From Streptomyces viridochromogenes (GTDB taxonomy: Bacteria > Actinomycetota > Actinomycetes > Streptomycetales > Streptomycetaceae), in NCBI RefSeq assembly GCF_001270495.1, contig NZ_LGUR01000257.1, forward strand, positions 1 through 64,000: a DNA stretch of 64,000 nucleotides, written 5' to 3'. Numbering within the stretch: the stretch's first letter is position 1; each line of letters starts with the position of its first letter. Shown piece after piece: positions 51,490 to 59,361 of the stretch. The position numbers were made by a program, and so were the translations under genes. Below the pieces are notes generated by a model. That model was not told the origin of the DNA. It saw only the letters and a list, made by a program, of their open reading frames with translations, and did not search any database.

Positions 51490-51568
51490 CGCATCCTGCC
51501 TTCGAAATCAGAGTGATGAGAGAACCGGCACCCCGGCACCTTCGCCGAGGTCCTGAAATGAGCCGGAG

Positions 51569-52597
51569 TCAGCGCTTGGTCTTCGGGTCGAGCGCGTCGC
51601 GCACCGAGTCACCGAGGAGGTTGAACGCCAGGACGAAGATCACCATGGACAGGCCCGGGAAGAGCAGGAAGGTGATGTCGTCCTGGTAGACCTGGGCTGC
51701 CTGGCCGATCATGACGCCCCAGTCCGGAGTCGGATCCTGGATGCCGACGCCGAGGAAGGCGAGACCGGCCTCGACGGTGACCATGTTCGGCAGGGTGAGG
51801 GTCGCCTGGATCAGGATCGGCGTCCAGAGATTGGGCAGCAGTTCCTTGAAGATGATGCGCACCGGAGACGCGCCTGTGACCTTGGCGGCCTCGACGAACT
51901 CCCGCTCGCGCAGGGCCAGTACCTGGCCGCGCAGCAGTCGGGCGATGGAGGCCCAGCCGAAGACGGTGAGCAGGCCGATGAGGCAGACGACGGTGAGCCA
52001 GACCGGAGTGTTCTCCTCGGGCGACACGAACAGGGCGAGCACCACGGGGGTGAAGGCCACGAAGAACAGCTGCGACGGGAAGGCCAGCAGGACGTCGATG
52101 ACCCGGCCGATGAACCAGTCCGTCTTGCCGCCCACGTATCCAGCGGTGACACCGATGGTCACACCGACGATCACGACGAGGAGCGTGATGGCCGTGCAGA
52201 TGAGCAGGGAGTTGCGGATGCCGTAGAGCAGGAAGGTGAAGAGGTCGCGGCCGAGCCGGGGCTCGATGCCGAACCAGAACTCGCCGTCGATCCCGCCGTT
52301 GGGCTTCACGGGGAAGCCGTTGTCGCCCAGCAGGCCGGGCGTGTTCAGCCCGTACGTCGTGTACGGGTCCTTGCCGTACAGGTTGGCTATGAGTGGCGCG
52401 CACAGCGCGACCACGAAGAAGAAGATCACGACGCATGCCGAGATCACGCCCGTGCGGTCCCGCTTGAAACGACGCCAAGCCAGCTGTCCCGGGGACTTGC
52501 TCTCGTTGCCCGAGTTGGCGGGAGAAGTGATCGACTTCTCGGCGCTGTCGTCGGTCACCTCAAGCGGGGCAGCCGTTGATGGAGTTGGGGGGGTCAT
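51569..52597 (-). CDS. Peptide ABC transporter permease, DppC-type (second bldK-like operon)
   Basis: A 342-residue membrane permease, the counterpart of the one at 2544. It has the hydrophilic N-terminus, the RFKRDRTGVISACVVIFFFVVALCAPLI helix found almost unchanged in the first copy, and the EAA-type loop EREFVEAAKVTGASPVRIIF. It is first gene of the minus-strand operon (start ATG 52597 after GGGAGG-like purines). It is transcribed divergently from the binding-protein gene at 53095, so the 497 bp between them must contain both promoters. Confidence 0.88.
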   Translation of the reverse strand: MTPPTPSTAAPLEVTDDSAEKSITSPANSGNESKSPGQLAWRRFKRDRTGVISACVVIFFFVVALCAPLIANLYGKDPYTTYGLNTPGLLGDNGFPVKPNGGIDGEFWFGIEPRLGRDLFTFLLYGIRNSLLICTAITLLVVIVGVTIGVTAGYVGGKTDWFIGRVIDVLLAFPSQLFFVAFTPVVLALFVSPEENTPVWLTVVCLIGLLTVFGWASIARLLRGQVLALREREFVEAAKVTGASPVRIIFKELLPNLWTPILIQATLTLPNMVTVEAGLAFLGVGIQDPTPDWGVMIGQAAQVYQDDITFLLFPGLSMVIFVLAFNLLGDSVRDALDPKTKR

Positions 52598-53094
52598 GGT
52601 GCTCCTGGCCCAAGGGAGGGTCTGATGACTCCGCAGGGCACGCTCCCCTACGGGCTACGCCGGACTTTTTCAACGCAATTCATTCAAGGTCAATAAATTC
52701 TCGGCCGACTTGGTTGTCTCTTTACGTTCTTTACCCTGCCTTGACCATTCCGTAGCTACGCGGGTAGCGCAACGTGATTGAGTTGTGCCTTGACTCGGAC
52801 TAACTGGACTATTCGGGCAACAAGTTCGATATGCGGACGGCTCCGTATCGAAATGTGTACATCCAGCGGTCCTAATCCAACGGTTCGGCATCGGATCGCG
52901 AAGATCCATTGCGCCCTACATGGAAGATCCATCGGGTCGGATGGGAGAAGTCCGTTTCGTCGCTCGCGGGGGAGTGGCGCGGGTTCGTGCATCTGGATGG
53001 TGTGTTGCTCCATTGGCCGGAGTCCGTGTGCACTATGCGGCTTTTGACTCGATATTGGCCCGTAACGGATCACCACCGGAGGAGGAGGCACTCC
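52598..53094. promoter_or_regulatory. Divergent control region between two peptide-importer operons
   Basis: There is no gene in 497 bp. The region is AT-richer than its surroundings. It holds an imperfect inverted repeat at 52825-52852 (TTCGATATGCGGA-4 nt-TCCGTATCGAA) and a 10-bp direct repeat GAAGATCCAT at 52900 and 52923. TTGACT at 52790 is -35-like, but no well-spaced -10 is evident. A strong GGAGGAGGAG ribosome site closes it at 53078. Confidence 0.5.
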
Positions 53095-54729
53095 ATGCGT
53101 GGAGCCACGCACGCCAGATGGGCCGCGAGCGCGGTGGCGGTCGCGCTCGCCGCGACGGCCTGCGGAGGCGGGAGTGACGGCGGGGAGGGCAGCGGTGGCG
53201 TCGGCGCGGTGCTGAGCTCCTCGTGGACCGATCCGCAGAACCCGCTGGAGCCGGCCAACACCAACGAGGTGCAGGGCGGCAAGGTGCTTTCCATGATCTT
53301 CCGGGGGCTGAAGCAGTACAACCCGAAGACCGGTGCCGCCGAGGACATGCTCGCCGAGAAGATCGAGACCTCCGACTCGCGGAACTACACGATCACCGTC
53401 AAGGACGGCTGGACCTTCAGCGACGGCGAGAAGGTCACCGCCAAGTCCTTCGTGGACGCCTGGAACTACGGGGCGAGCCTGAGGAACAACCAGAAGAACG
53501 CCTACTTCTTCAGCTACATCGCGGGCTACGACCAGGTCCACCCGGAGAAGGGCGAGCAGCGCGCCGACACCATGTCCGGACTGAAGGTGGTCGACGAGCG
53601 GACCTTCACCGTCCGGCTCAGCCAGAAGTTCTCCAGCTTCCCCGACACGCTCGGCTACAACGCCTTCGTGCCGCTGCCGCGCGCGTTCTACGACGACCAC
53701 GCCGGCTGGCTGGCCAAGCCCGTCGGCAACGGCCCCTACGCCGTCGAGTCGTACACCAAGGGCTCCGAGATGCGCCTGACGAAGTGGGACGCCTACCCGG
53801 GCCCGGACGCGGCGCGCAACGGCGGCGTCACCCTCAAGGTCTACACGGACAACAACACCGCCTACACCGACCTGATGGCCGGCAACCTCGACCTGGTCGA
53901 CGACGTTCCGGCCCAGCAGCTGAAGAACGTCCGCAGCGACCTCGGCGACCGCTACCTCAACACCCCGGCCGGCATCATCCAGACCCTGGCCTTCCCCCAC
54001 TACGACAAGGAATGGAACACGGCCGGCTCGGTCAGCGTCCGCAAGGGACTCTCCCGGGCGATCGACCGCGAGCAGATCACCGCCACCATCTTCCACAAGA
54101 CCCGCACCCCCGCCACCGACTGGACCTCACCCGTCCTCGGCAAGGACGGCGGCTACAAGGAGGGGCTGTGCGGTGAGTGGTGCCGGTACGACGCCGCCGC
54201 GGCGAAGAAGCTGATCAAGGCGGGCGGCGGGCTGCCCGGCGGCCAGGTGAAGATCACGTACAACGCGGACACCGGCTCCCACAAGCTGTGGGTGGACGCC
54301 GTCTGCAACTCCATCAACAACGCCCTGGGCAACGACCGGGCCTGCGTCGGCAACCCGATCGGCACCTTCGCCGACTTCCGCAGCAAGAGCACGACCCAGA
54401 AGCTCTCCGGACCCTTCCGGGCGGGCTGGCAGATGGACTACCCGCTCACCCAGAACTTCCTCCAGCCGCTCTACTACACCAACGCCTCCTCCAACGACGG
54501 CAAGTGGTCGAGCGAGAAGTTCGACAGGCTCGTCGACGAGGCGAACGCCGAGACGAACCCCGCCAAGGCCGTGGAGATGTTCCAGCAGGCCGAGGAGGTC
54601 GTCCGGGACAACATGGCCGCCATCCCGCTCTGGTACCAGAACGGCAGCGCCGGCTGGTCCCCGCGGCTGTCGAACGTGGCCCTCAACCCGTTCAGCGTCC
54701 CCGTCTACGACCAGATCAAGGTCGGCTGA
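53095..54729 (+). CDS. Peptide-binding lipoprotein, SBP family 5 (third importer)
   Basis: A 544-residue family-5 binding protein with an Ala-rich signal ending at Cys23 (ALAATAC, a slightly atypical lipobox). The mature part opens with a Gly-rich linker and then SSSWTDPQNPLEPANTNEVQGGKVL, and has the family segment YTITVKDGWTFSDGEKVTA. Two cysteine pairs near residues 361-365 and 406-422 may form disulfides. ATG 53095 has the strong site GGAGGAGGAG. It is distinct from the two bldK-like binding proteins in length and linker. It heads a five-gene operon in the order binding protein, permease, permease, ATPase, ATPase, which matches the genes after bldK in S. coelicolor as far as I recall. Confidence 0.87.
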   Translation: MRGATHARWAASAVAVALAATACGGGSDGGEGSGGVGAVLSSSWTDPQNPLEPANTNEVQGGKVLSMIFRGLKQYNPKTGAAEDMLAEKIETSDSRNYTITVKDGWTFSDGEKVTAKSFVDAWNYGASLRNNQKNAYFFSYIAGYDQVHPEKGEQRADTMSGLKVVDERTFTVRLSQKFSSFPDTLGYNAFVPLPRAFYDDHAGWLAKPVGNGPYAVESYTKGSEMRLTKWDAYPGPDAARNGGVTLKVYTDNNTAYTDLMAGNLDLVDDVPAQQLKNVRSDLGDRYLNTPAGIIQTLAFPHYDKEWNTAGSVSVRKGLSRAIDREQITATIFHKTRTPATDWTSPVLGKDGGYKEGLCGEWCRYDAAAAKKLIKAGGGLPGGQVKITYNADTGSHKLWVDAVCNSINNALGNDRACVGNPIGTFADFRSKSTTQKLSGPFRAGWQMDYPLTQNFLQPLYYTNASSNDGKWSSEKFDRLVDEANAETNPAKAVEMFQQAEEVVRDNMAAIPLWYQNGSAGWSPRLSNVALNPFSVPVYDQIKVG

Positions 54730-54736
54730 GCCCGCC

Positions 54737-55660
54737 ATGGGGCGGTACGTCGTCCGGCGCCTGCTGCAGATGGTCCCGGTGTTCATCGGGGCCACCATGC
54801 TGATCTTCCTCATGGTCAACGTGATGGGCGACCCCGTCGCGGGCCTGTGCGGCGACCGGCAGTGCGACGCGGCGACCGCCGCCCAGCTGCGGAAGGAGTT
54901 CGGCCTCGACAAGCCCGTGTGGCAGCAGTACCTGACCTATATGGCGAACGTCTTCACCGGAGACTTCGGTACGGCGTTCAACGGTCAGGAAGTCACCGAG
55001 CTGATGTCGACGGCCTTCCCGGTCACCTTCCGGCTCACCGTCGTCGCGATCCTCTTCGAGATCGTCATCGGGATCACGCTGGGCGTCCTCACCGGCCTGC
55101 GCCGCGGCCGCCCCGTCGACACCGGCGTCCTGCTGCTCACCCTGGTCGTCATCTCCGTCCCCACCTTCGTCACCGGCCTGCTCCTCCAACTGCTGCTCGG
55201 CGTGGAGTGGGGCTGGATCCGCCCCTCCGTCTCCCCGGCCGCCCCCTTCGGCGAGCTGCTCCTCCCCGGCCTCGTGCTGGCCTCGGTCTCCCTGGCGTAC
55301 GTCACCCGCCTGACCCGCACGTCCATCGCGGAGAACCGGCGTTCCGACTACGTCCGCACGGCGATCGCGAAGGGCCTGCCCAGACACCGGGTCGTCACGC
55401 GCCACCTGCTCCGCAACTCCCTCATCCCCGTCGTCACCTTCATCGGCGCCGACATCGGCTTCCTCATGGGCGGCGCGATCGTCACCGAGCGGATCTTCAA
55501 CATCCACGGCGTCGGCTTCCAGCTCTACCAGGGCATCCTGCGCCAGAACACCCAGACGGTCGTCGGCTTCGTGACGGTCCTGGTCCTCGTCTTCCTCCTC
55601 TGCAACCTGGTCGTCGACCTCCTGTACGCCGTACTCGACCCGAGGATCCGCTATGCCTGA
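54737..55660 (+). CDS. Peptide ABC transporter permease, DppB-type (third importer)
   Basis: A 307-residue membrane permease starting MGRYVVRRLLQMVPVFIGATMLIFLM, with the EAA loop ENRRSDYVRTAIAKGLPRHRV and the last helix region GAIVTERIFNIHGVGFQLY. Start ATG 54737 lies 7 bp after the binding-protein stop. The stop overlaps the next permease by 8 bp, so the two channel subunits are translationally coupled. Family and topology are clear; the peptide substrate is not known. Confidence 0.88.
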   Translation: MGRYVVRRLLQMVPVFIGATMLIFLMVNVMGDPVAGLCGDRQCDAATAAQLRKEFGLDKPVWQQYLTYMANVFTGDFGTAFNGQEVTELMSTAFPVTFRLTVVAILFEIVIGITLGVLTGLRRGRPVDTGVLLLTLVVISVPTFVTGLLLQLLLGVEWGWIRPSVSPAAPFGELLLPGLVLASVSLAYVTRLTRTSIAENRRSDYVRTAIAKGLPRHRVVTRHLLRNSLIPVVTFIGADIGFLMGGAIVTERIFNIHGVGFQLYQGILRQNTQTVVGFVTVLVLVFLLCNLVVDLLYAVLDPRIRYA

Positions 55661-56696
55661 GCAGCCGTTCCAGTCCGAGGGCGCGGGCGCCGTCGCCGGC
55701 AGCGGGGGCACGGGCGGCGCGATGCACCTGGCCGCGAGCGAGGCGGAGGCCCTTGAGCGACACCCGCCACCCCTCTCCGGCGGACCGCGGAACACCACCC
55801 CCGAGGCCCCGGACCCCTCGGCCCCCTACGCCTCCGCCACCTCCGCCGACCGGCCCCGCAGCCTCTGGTCCGACGCCTGGCGCGACCTGCGCCGCAACCC
55901 GGTCTTCATCGTCTCGGCGCTGATCATTCTCTTCCTGCTGGTCATCTCCCTGTGGCCCTCGGCGATCGCCTCCGGCAGCCCCCTCAAGTGCGACCTCGCC
56001 AAGGCCCAGCAGGGCTCCGGGCCCGGCCATCCCTTCGGCTACGACGGCCAGGGCTGCGACGTCTACACGCGCACGGTCTACGGCGCCCGTACGTCCGTCG
56101 CCGTCGGTGTCTGCGCCACGCTCGGGGTCGCGGTCCTCGGCTCGGTGCTGGGGGCACTGGCCGGCTTCTTCGGCGGCCTGTGGGACTCGGTCCTCTCCCG
56201 CGTCACCGACGTCTTCTTCGCGATCCCGGTGATCCTCGGCGGACTGGTCCTCCTCTCCGTGGTGACCAGCAACAGCATCTGGCCGGTCATCGGCTTCATC
56301 GTGCTGCTCGGCTGGCCCCAGATCTCCCGCATCGCCCGCGGCGCGGTCATCACCGCCCGGCAGAACGACTACGTCCAGGCCGCCCGGGCCCTGGGCGCCT
56401 CCAACTCCCGCATCCTGCTCCGCCACATCGCGCCCAACGCCGTGGCCCCGGTGATCGTGGTGGCGACCATCGCCCTGGGCACCTACATCGCCCTGGAGGC
56501 GACCCTGTCGTATCTGGGCGTGGGCCTGAAACCCCCGAGCGTCTCCTGGGGCATCGACATCTCCGCGGCCTCCCCCTACATCCGCAACGCCCCCCACGCC
56601 CTCCTGTGGCCCTCGGGCGCCCTGGCCATCACCGTCCTGGCCTTCATCATGCTGGGCGACGCGGTACGCGACGCCCTCGACCCGAAGCTGAGGTGA
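55653..56696 (+). CDS. Peptide ABC transporter permease, DppC-type (third importer)
   Basis: A 347-residue membrane permease. About 70 hydrophilic, Pro/Ala/Gly-rich N-terminal residues precede WRDLRRNPVFIVSALIILFLLV, the first helix. A short cysteine-bearing loop (SPLKCDLAKAQQGSGPGHPFGYDGQGCD) is followed by the EAA loop QNDYVQAARALGASNSRILL and the C-terminal helices. ATG 55653 overlaps the previous stop. Its 3' end (ALDPKLR, then stop) forms one copy of a direct repeat that bounds a non-coding insertion of about 450 bp before the ATPase genes. Confidence 0.87.
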   Translation: MPEQPFQSEGAGAVAGSGGTGGAMHLAASEAEALERHPPPLSGGPRNTTPEAPDPSAPYASATSADRPRSLWSDAWRDLRRNPVFIVSALIILFLLVISLWPSAIASGSPLKCDLAKAQQGSGPGHPFGYDGQGCDVYTRTVYGARTSVAVGVCATLGVAVLGSVLGALAGFFGGLWDSVLSRVTDVFFAIPVILGGLVLLSVVTSNSIWPVIGFIVLLGWPQISRIARGAVITARQNDYVQAARALGASNSRILLRHIAPNAVAPVIVVATIALGTYIALEATLSYLGVGLKPPSVSWGIDISAASPYIRNAPHALLWPSGALAITVLAFIMLGDAVRDALDPKLR

Positions 56697-57146
56697 GGGT
56701 GGCGTGGTGTCGGTAGCACGAGACGCGGACGGAGAGGACTCCGCTGCGAGGGGAGTGGGGTGGAGCGAGGCCAGGGTGTGGTTTGGGCTCGTGGCGGTGG
56801 CGGTTCCCGCGCTGCGGCGGCGAGGCGGTGCGCGACGCCCTCGTGTACTTGTGCCCGTCCGCCTCGCCCCCGCGCCCTCCCGCACAGTCTCCGTGGCCTC
56901 GGCCAGGTACTTCCTCCCGCCCGGCGAAGCCACGCGCCGCAGGAGGCAGGGAGTCGTCCTCCGCCGGCCGAAGCAGGCCGAGCGAGGTCCGTTCCGGTTC
57001 GGCAGTGCCCCGAGGGGCGCGGGCGGTGTCGATACGCGGCTCTGCCGCGTGGGCGCGACCAGCCACGAGGGCGCCGCAGACGACCGAGGGCACATCGCGG
57101 CACAGCAAGCGGAGCGCCGACGCCCCCGACCCGAAAGTGAGGTGAG
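56670..57146 (+). repeat. Duplicated permease 3' end bounding a 449-bp non-coding insert inside the operon
   Basis: The 28 nt at 56670-56697, spanning the end and stop of the permease gene, recur with 3 mismatches at 57119-57146, just before the ATPase start. A third partial copy (GCGGTGCGCGACGCCCTCG, one mismatch to 56661) lies at 56825-56843. The roughly 450 bp between are open in several frames, but none has a ribosome site or family resemblance. The stretch looks like an insertion or a decayed duplication that split the operon; read-through across it is probably still needed. Confidence 0.6.
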
Positions 57147-57154
57147 CACGCGTC

Positions 57155-58159
57155 ATGTTGCTCGAAGTGCGTGATCTCCAGGTGGAGTTCCGGACGCGGG
57201 ACGGGGTCGCCAAGGCCGTGAACGGCGTCAGTTACGGCGTCGACGCGGGGGAGACGCTCGCCGTGCTCGGGGAGTCCGGGTCCGGGAAGTCGGTCACCGC
57301 GCAGGCGGTGATGGGGATCCTCGACATGCCGCCGGGGAGGATCACCGGGGGCGAGATCCTCTTTCGCGGGCGGGACCTGCTGAAGCTCAGGGAAGAGGAG
57401 CGGCGCAGGGTCCGCGGCGCCGAGATGGCCATGATCTTCCAGGACGCCCTGTCGGCGCTGAACCCCGTCCTGACCGTCGGCGACCAGCTCGGCGAGATGT
57501 TCGTGGTGCACCGCGGCATGTCGAGGAAGGACGCGCGGGCGAAGGCCGTCGAGCTGATGGACCGGGTGCGGATCCCGGCCGCCAGGGAGCGCGTCAGGCA
57601 GTACCCGCACCAGTTCTCCGGCGGTATGCGCCAACGCATCATGATCGCGATGGCCCTCGCCCTCGAACCGGCGCTCATCATCGCCGACGAGCCCACGACG
57701 GCACTCGACGTCACCGTCCAGGCCCAGGTCATGGATCTGCTCGCGGAGCTGCGGCGCGAGTACCGCATGGGGCTCATCCTCATCACCCACGACCTCGGCG
57801 TCGTCGCCGACGTGGCCGACCGGATCGCCGTCATGTACGCCGGCCGGATCGTCGAGTCCGCACCGGTCCACGACCTCTACAAGGCCCCCGCCCACCCGTA
57901 CACCAAGGGCCTGCTGGACTCCATCCCGCGCCTGGACCAGAAGGGCCAGGAGCTCTACGCCATCAAGGGCCTGCCACCCAACCTCATGAACATCCCGCGG
58001 GGCTGCGCCTTCCACCCCCGCTGCCCGATCGCCAGGGACCTCTGCCGCACCGACGTACCCCCGCTGCACAAGGTCACCGAGGTCACCGAGGTCACCGAGC
58101 CGGATGTCGCAGACCGGGGCAGCGCCTGCCACTTCTGGAGGGAGTGCCTGCATGGCTGA
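57155..58159 (+). CDS. Peptide ABC transporter ATPase, DppD-type (third importer)
   Basis: A 334-residue cytoplasmic ATPase. Walker A is GESGSGKS, the signature is FSGGMRQR, Walker B is LIIADEP, the D-loop is TTALD and the H-loop is ITHD. The C-terminal extension has [16 protein letters not shown] short run VTEVTEVTE near residue 308 comes from a 9-bp triplication (58073-58099). ATG 57155 follows GAGGTGAG. It overlaps the next ATPase by 8 bp. All catalytic motifs are intact. Confidence 0.88.
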   Translation: MLLEVRDLQVEFRTRDGVAKAVNGVSYGVDAGETLAVLGESGSGKSVTAQAVMGILDMPPGRITGGEILFRGRDLLKLREEERRRVRGAEMAMIFQDALSALNPVLTVGDQLGEMFVVHRGMSRKDARAKAVELMDRVRIPAARERVRQYPHQFSGGMRQRIMIAMALALEPALIIADEPTTALDVTVQAQVMDLLAELRREYRMGLILITHDLGVVADVADRIAVMYAGRIVESAPVHDLYKAPAHPYTKGLLDSIPRLDQKGQELYAIKGLPPNLMNIPRGCAFHPRCPIARDLCRTDVPPLHKVTEVTEVTEPDVADRGSACHFWRECLHG

Positions 58160-59213
58160 GGCGATTCTGGAGGTCGGCGGGCTCGTCAAGCACTACCCGC
58201 TCACCCAGGGCATCCTCTTCAGGAAGCAGATCGGCGCGATCAAGGCCGTCGACGGCGTCGACTTCACCCTGCACCGCGGTGAAACCCTCGGCATCGTCGG
58301 CGAGTCCGGCTGCGGCAAGTCGACCGTCGCCAAGATGCTGGTCAACCTGGAGCGCCCGACGGCCGGTTCGATCAAGTACAAGGGCGAGGACCTCACCCGA
58401 CTGACCGGCCGCGCCCTTAAGGCCGTACGCCGCAACATCCAGATGGTCTTCCAGGACCCGTACACCTCCCTCAACCCCCGGATGACGGTGGGCGACATCA
58501 TCGGCGAGCCGTACGACATCCACCCCGAGGTCGCCCCGAAGGGCGACCGGCGCCGCAGGGTGCGCGAGCTGCTGGACGTGGTCGGCCTCAACCCCGAGCA
58601 CATCAACCGCTACCCGCACCAGTTCTCCGGCGGCCAGCGCCAACGCATCGGCATCGCACGGGGACTGGCCCTGCGCCCGGAGGTCATCGTCGCCGACGAG
58701 CCCGTCTCCGCGCTCGACGTCTCCGTCCAGGCCCAGGTCATCAACCTGATGGACCGCCTCCAGAACGAGTTCGACCTCTCCTACGTCTTCATCGCCCACG
58801 ACCTGTCGATCGTCCGGCACATCTCCGACCGGGTCGGGGTGATGTACCTCGGCCGGATCGTGGAGATCGGCAGGGACGCCGAGATCTACGACCACCCCAC
58901 GCACCCCTACACCCAGGCGCTGCTCTCCGCGGTCCCCGTCCCCGACCCGGCGGCCCGTGACCGCCGCGAGCGCATCATCCTCACGGGAGACGTCCCGTCC
59001 CCGACGAACGTCCCCTCCGGCTGCCGCTTCCGCACCCGCTGCTGGAAGGCCGAGGACCGCTGCGCCCAGGAGGTGCCCGTGCTCGCGGTGCCGGCCCACC
59101 TCGGCGATCCGACCGGACCCGCGGCACACGACTCGGCCTGTCATTTCGCGGAGGCCGTATCGATCAGGCGCTCCGCGCCGGGGCAGACCGTGCTGCCCGA
59201 GCCGACGCCATAG
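58152..59213 (+). CDS. Peptide ABC transporter ATPase, DppF-type (third importer)
   Basis: A 353-residue cytoplasmic ATPase with Walker [10 protein letters not shown], signature FSGGQRQR, Walker B VIVADEP, D-loop VSALDVS, H-loop IAHD and the C-terminal [15 protein letters not shown] segment. ATG 58152 overlaps the DppD-type stop. Its normal [15 protein letters not shown] and single IVRH stretch show what the two altered bldK-type ATPases should look like at those positions. The operon ends at the terminator at 59321. Confidence 0.88.
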   Translation: MAEAILEVGGLVKHYPLTQGILFRKQIGAIKAVDGVDFTLHRGETLGIVGESGCGKSTVAKMLVNLERPTAGSIKYKGEDLTRLTGRALKAVRRNIQMVFQDPYTSLNPRMTVGDIIGEPYDIHPEVAPKGDRRRRVRELLDVVGLNPEHINRYPHQFSGGQRQRIGIARGLALRPEVIVADEPVSALDVSVQAQVINLMDRLQNEFDLSYVFIAHDLSIVRHISDRVGVMYLGRIVEIGRDAEIYDHPTHPYTQALLSAVPVPDPAARDRRERIILTGDVPSPTNVPSGCRFRTRCWKAEDRCAQEVPVLAVPAHLGDPTGPAAHDSACHFAEAVSIRRSAPGQTVLPEPTP

Positions 59214-59320
59214 CCGTACAAACACACGCGAACCGCGTTAACAAGCAGGCAACTTCGCCGACCCGATCCCGATATACGGACGCGTCAGGCTGAACAGCGT
59301 ACGGCCGTGCGGGTGCCGTA

Positions 59321-59356
59321 AACGGACCGGGGTGCGCCATGTCACCCCGGTCCGTT
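59321..59356. terminator. Bidirectional terminator between convergent genes
   Basis: A perfect 14-bp stem (59321-59334 with 59343-59356) with an 8-nt loop lies between the third importer's last gene and the S9 peptidase gene that runs toward it. It has no long T run but is highly stable and well placed for both strands. Confidence 0.85.
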
Positions 59357-59361
59357 GCTGT

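Noticed and set aside
56704..57213. Open frames of 120-190 codons on both strands inside the third importer operon
   Set aside because: No ribosome sites, low-complexity Arg/Pro-rich products, and the stretch is bounded by a duplicated permease end, so it is treated as an insertion.
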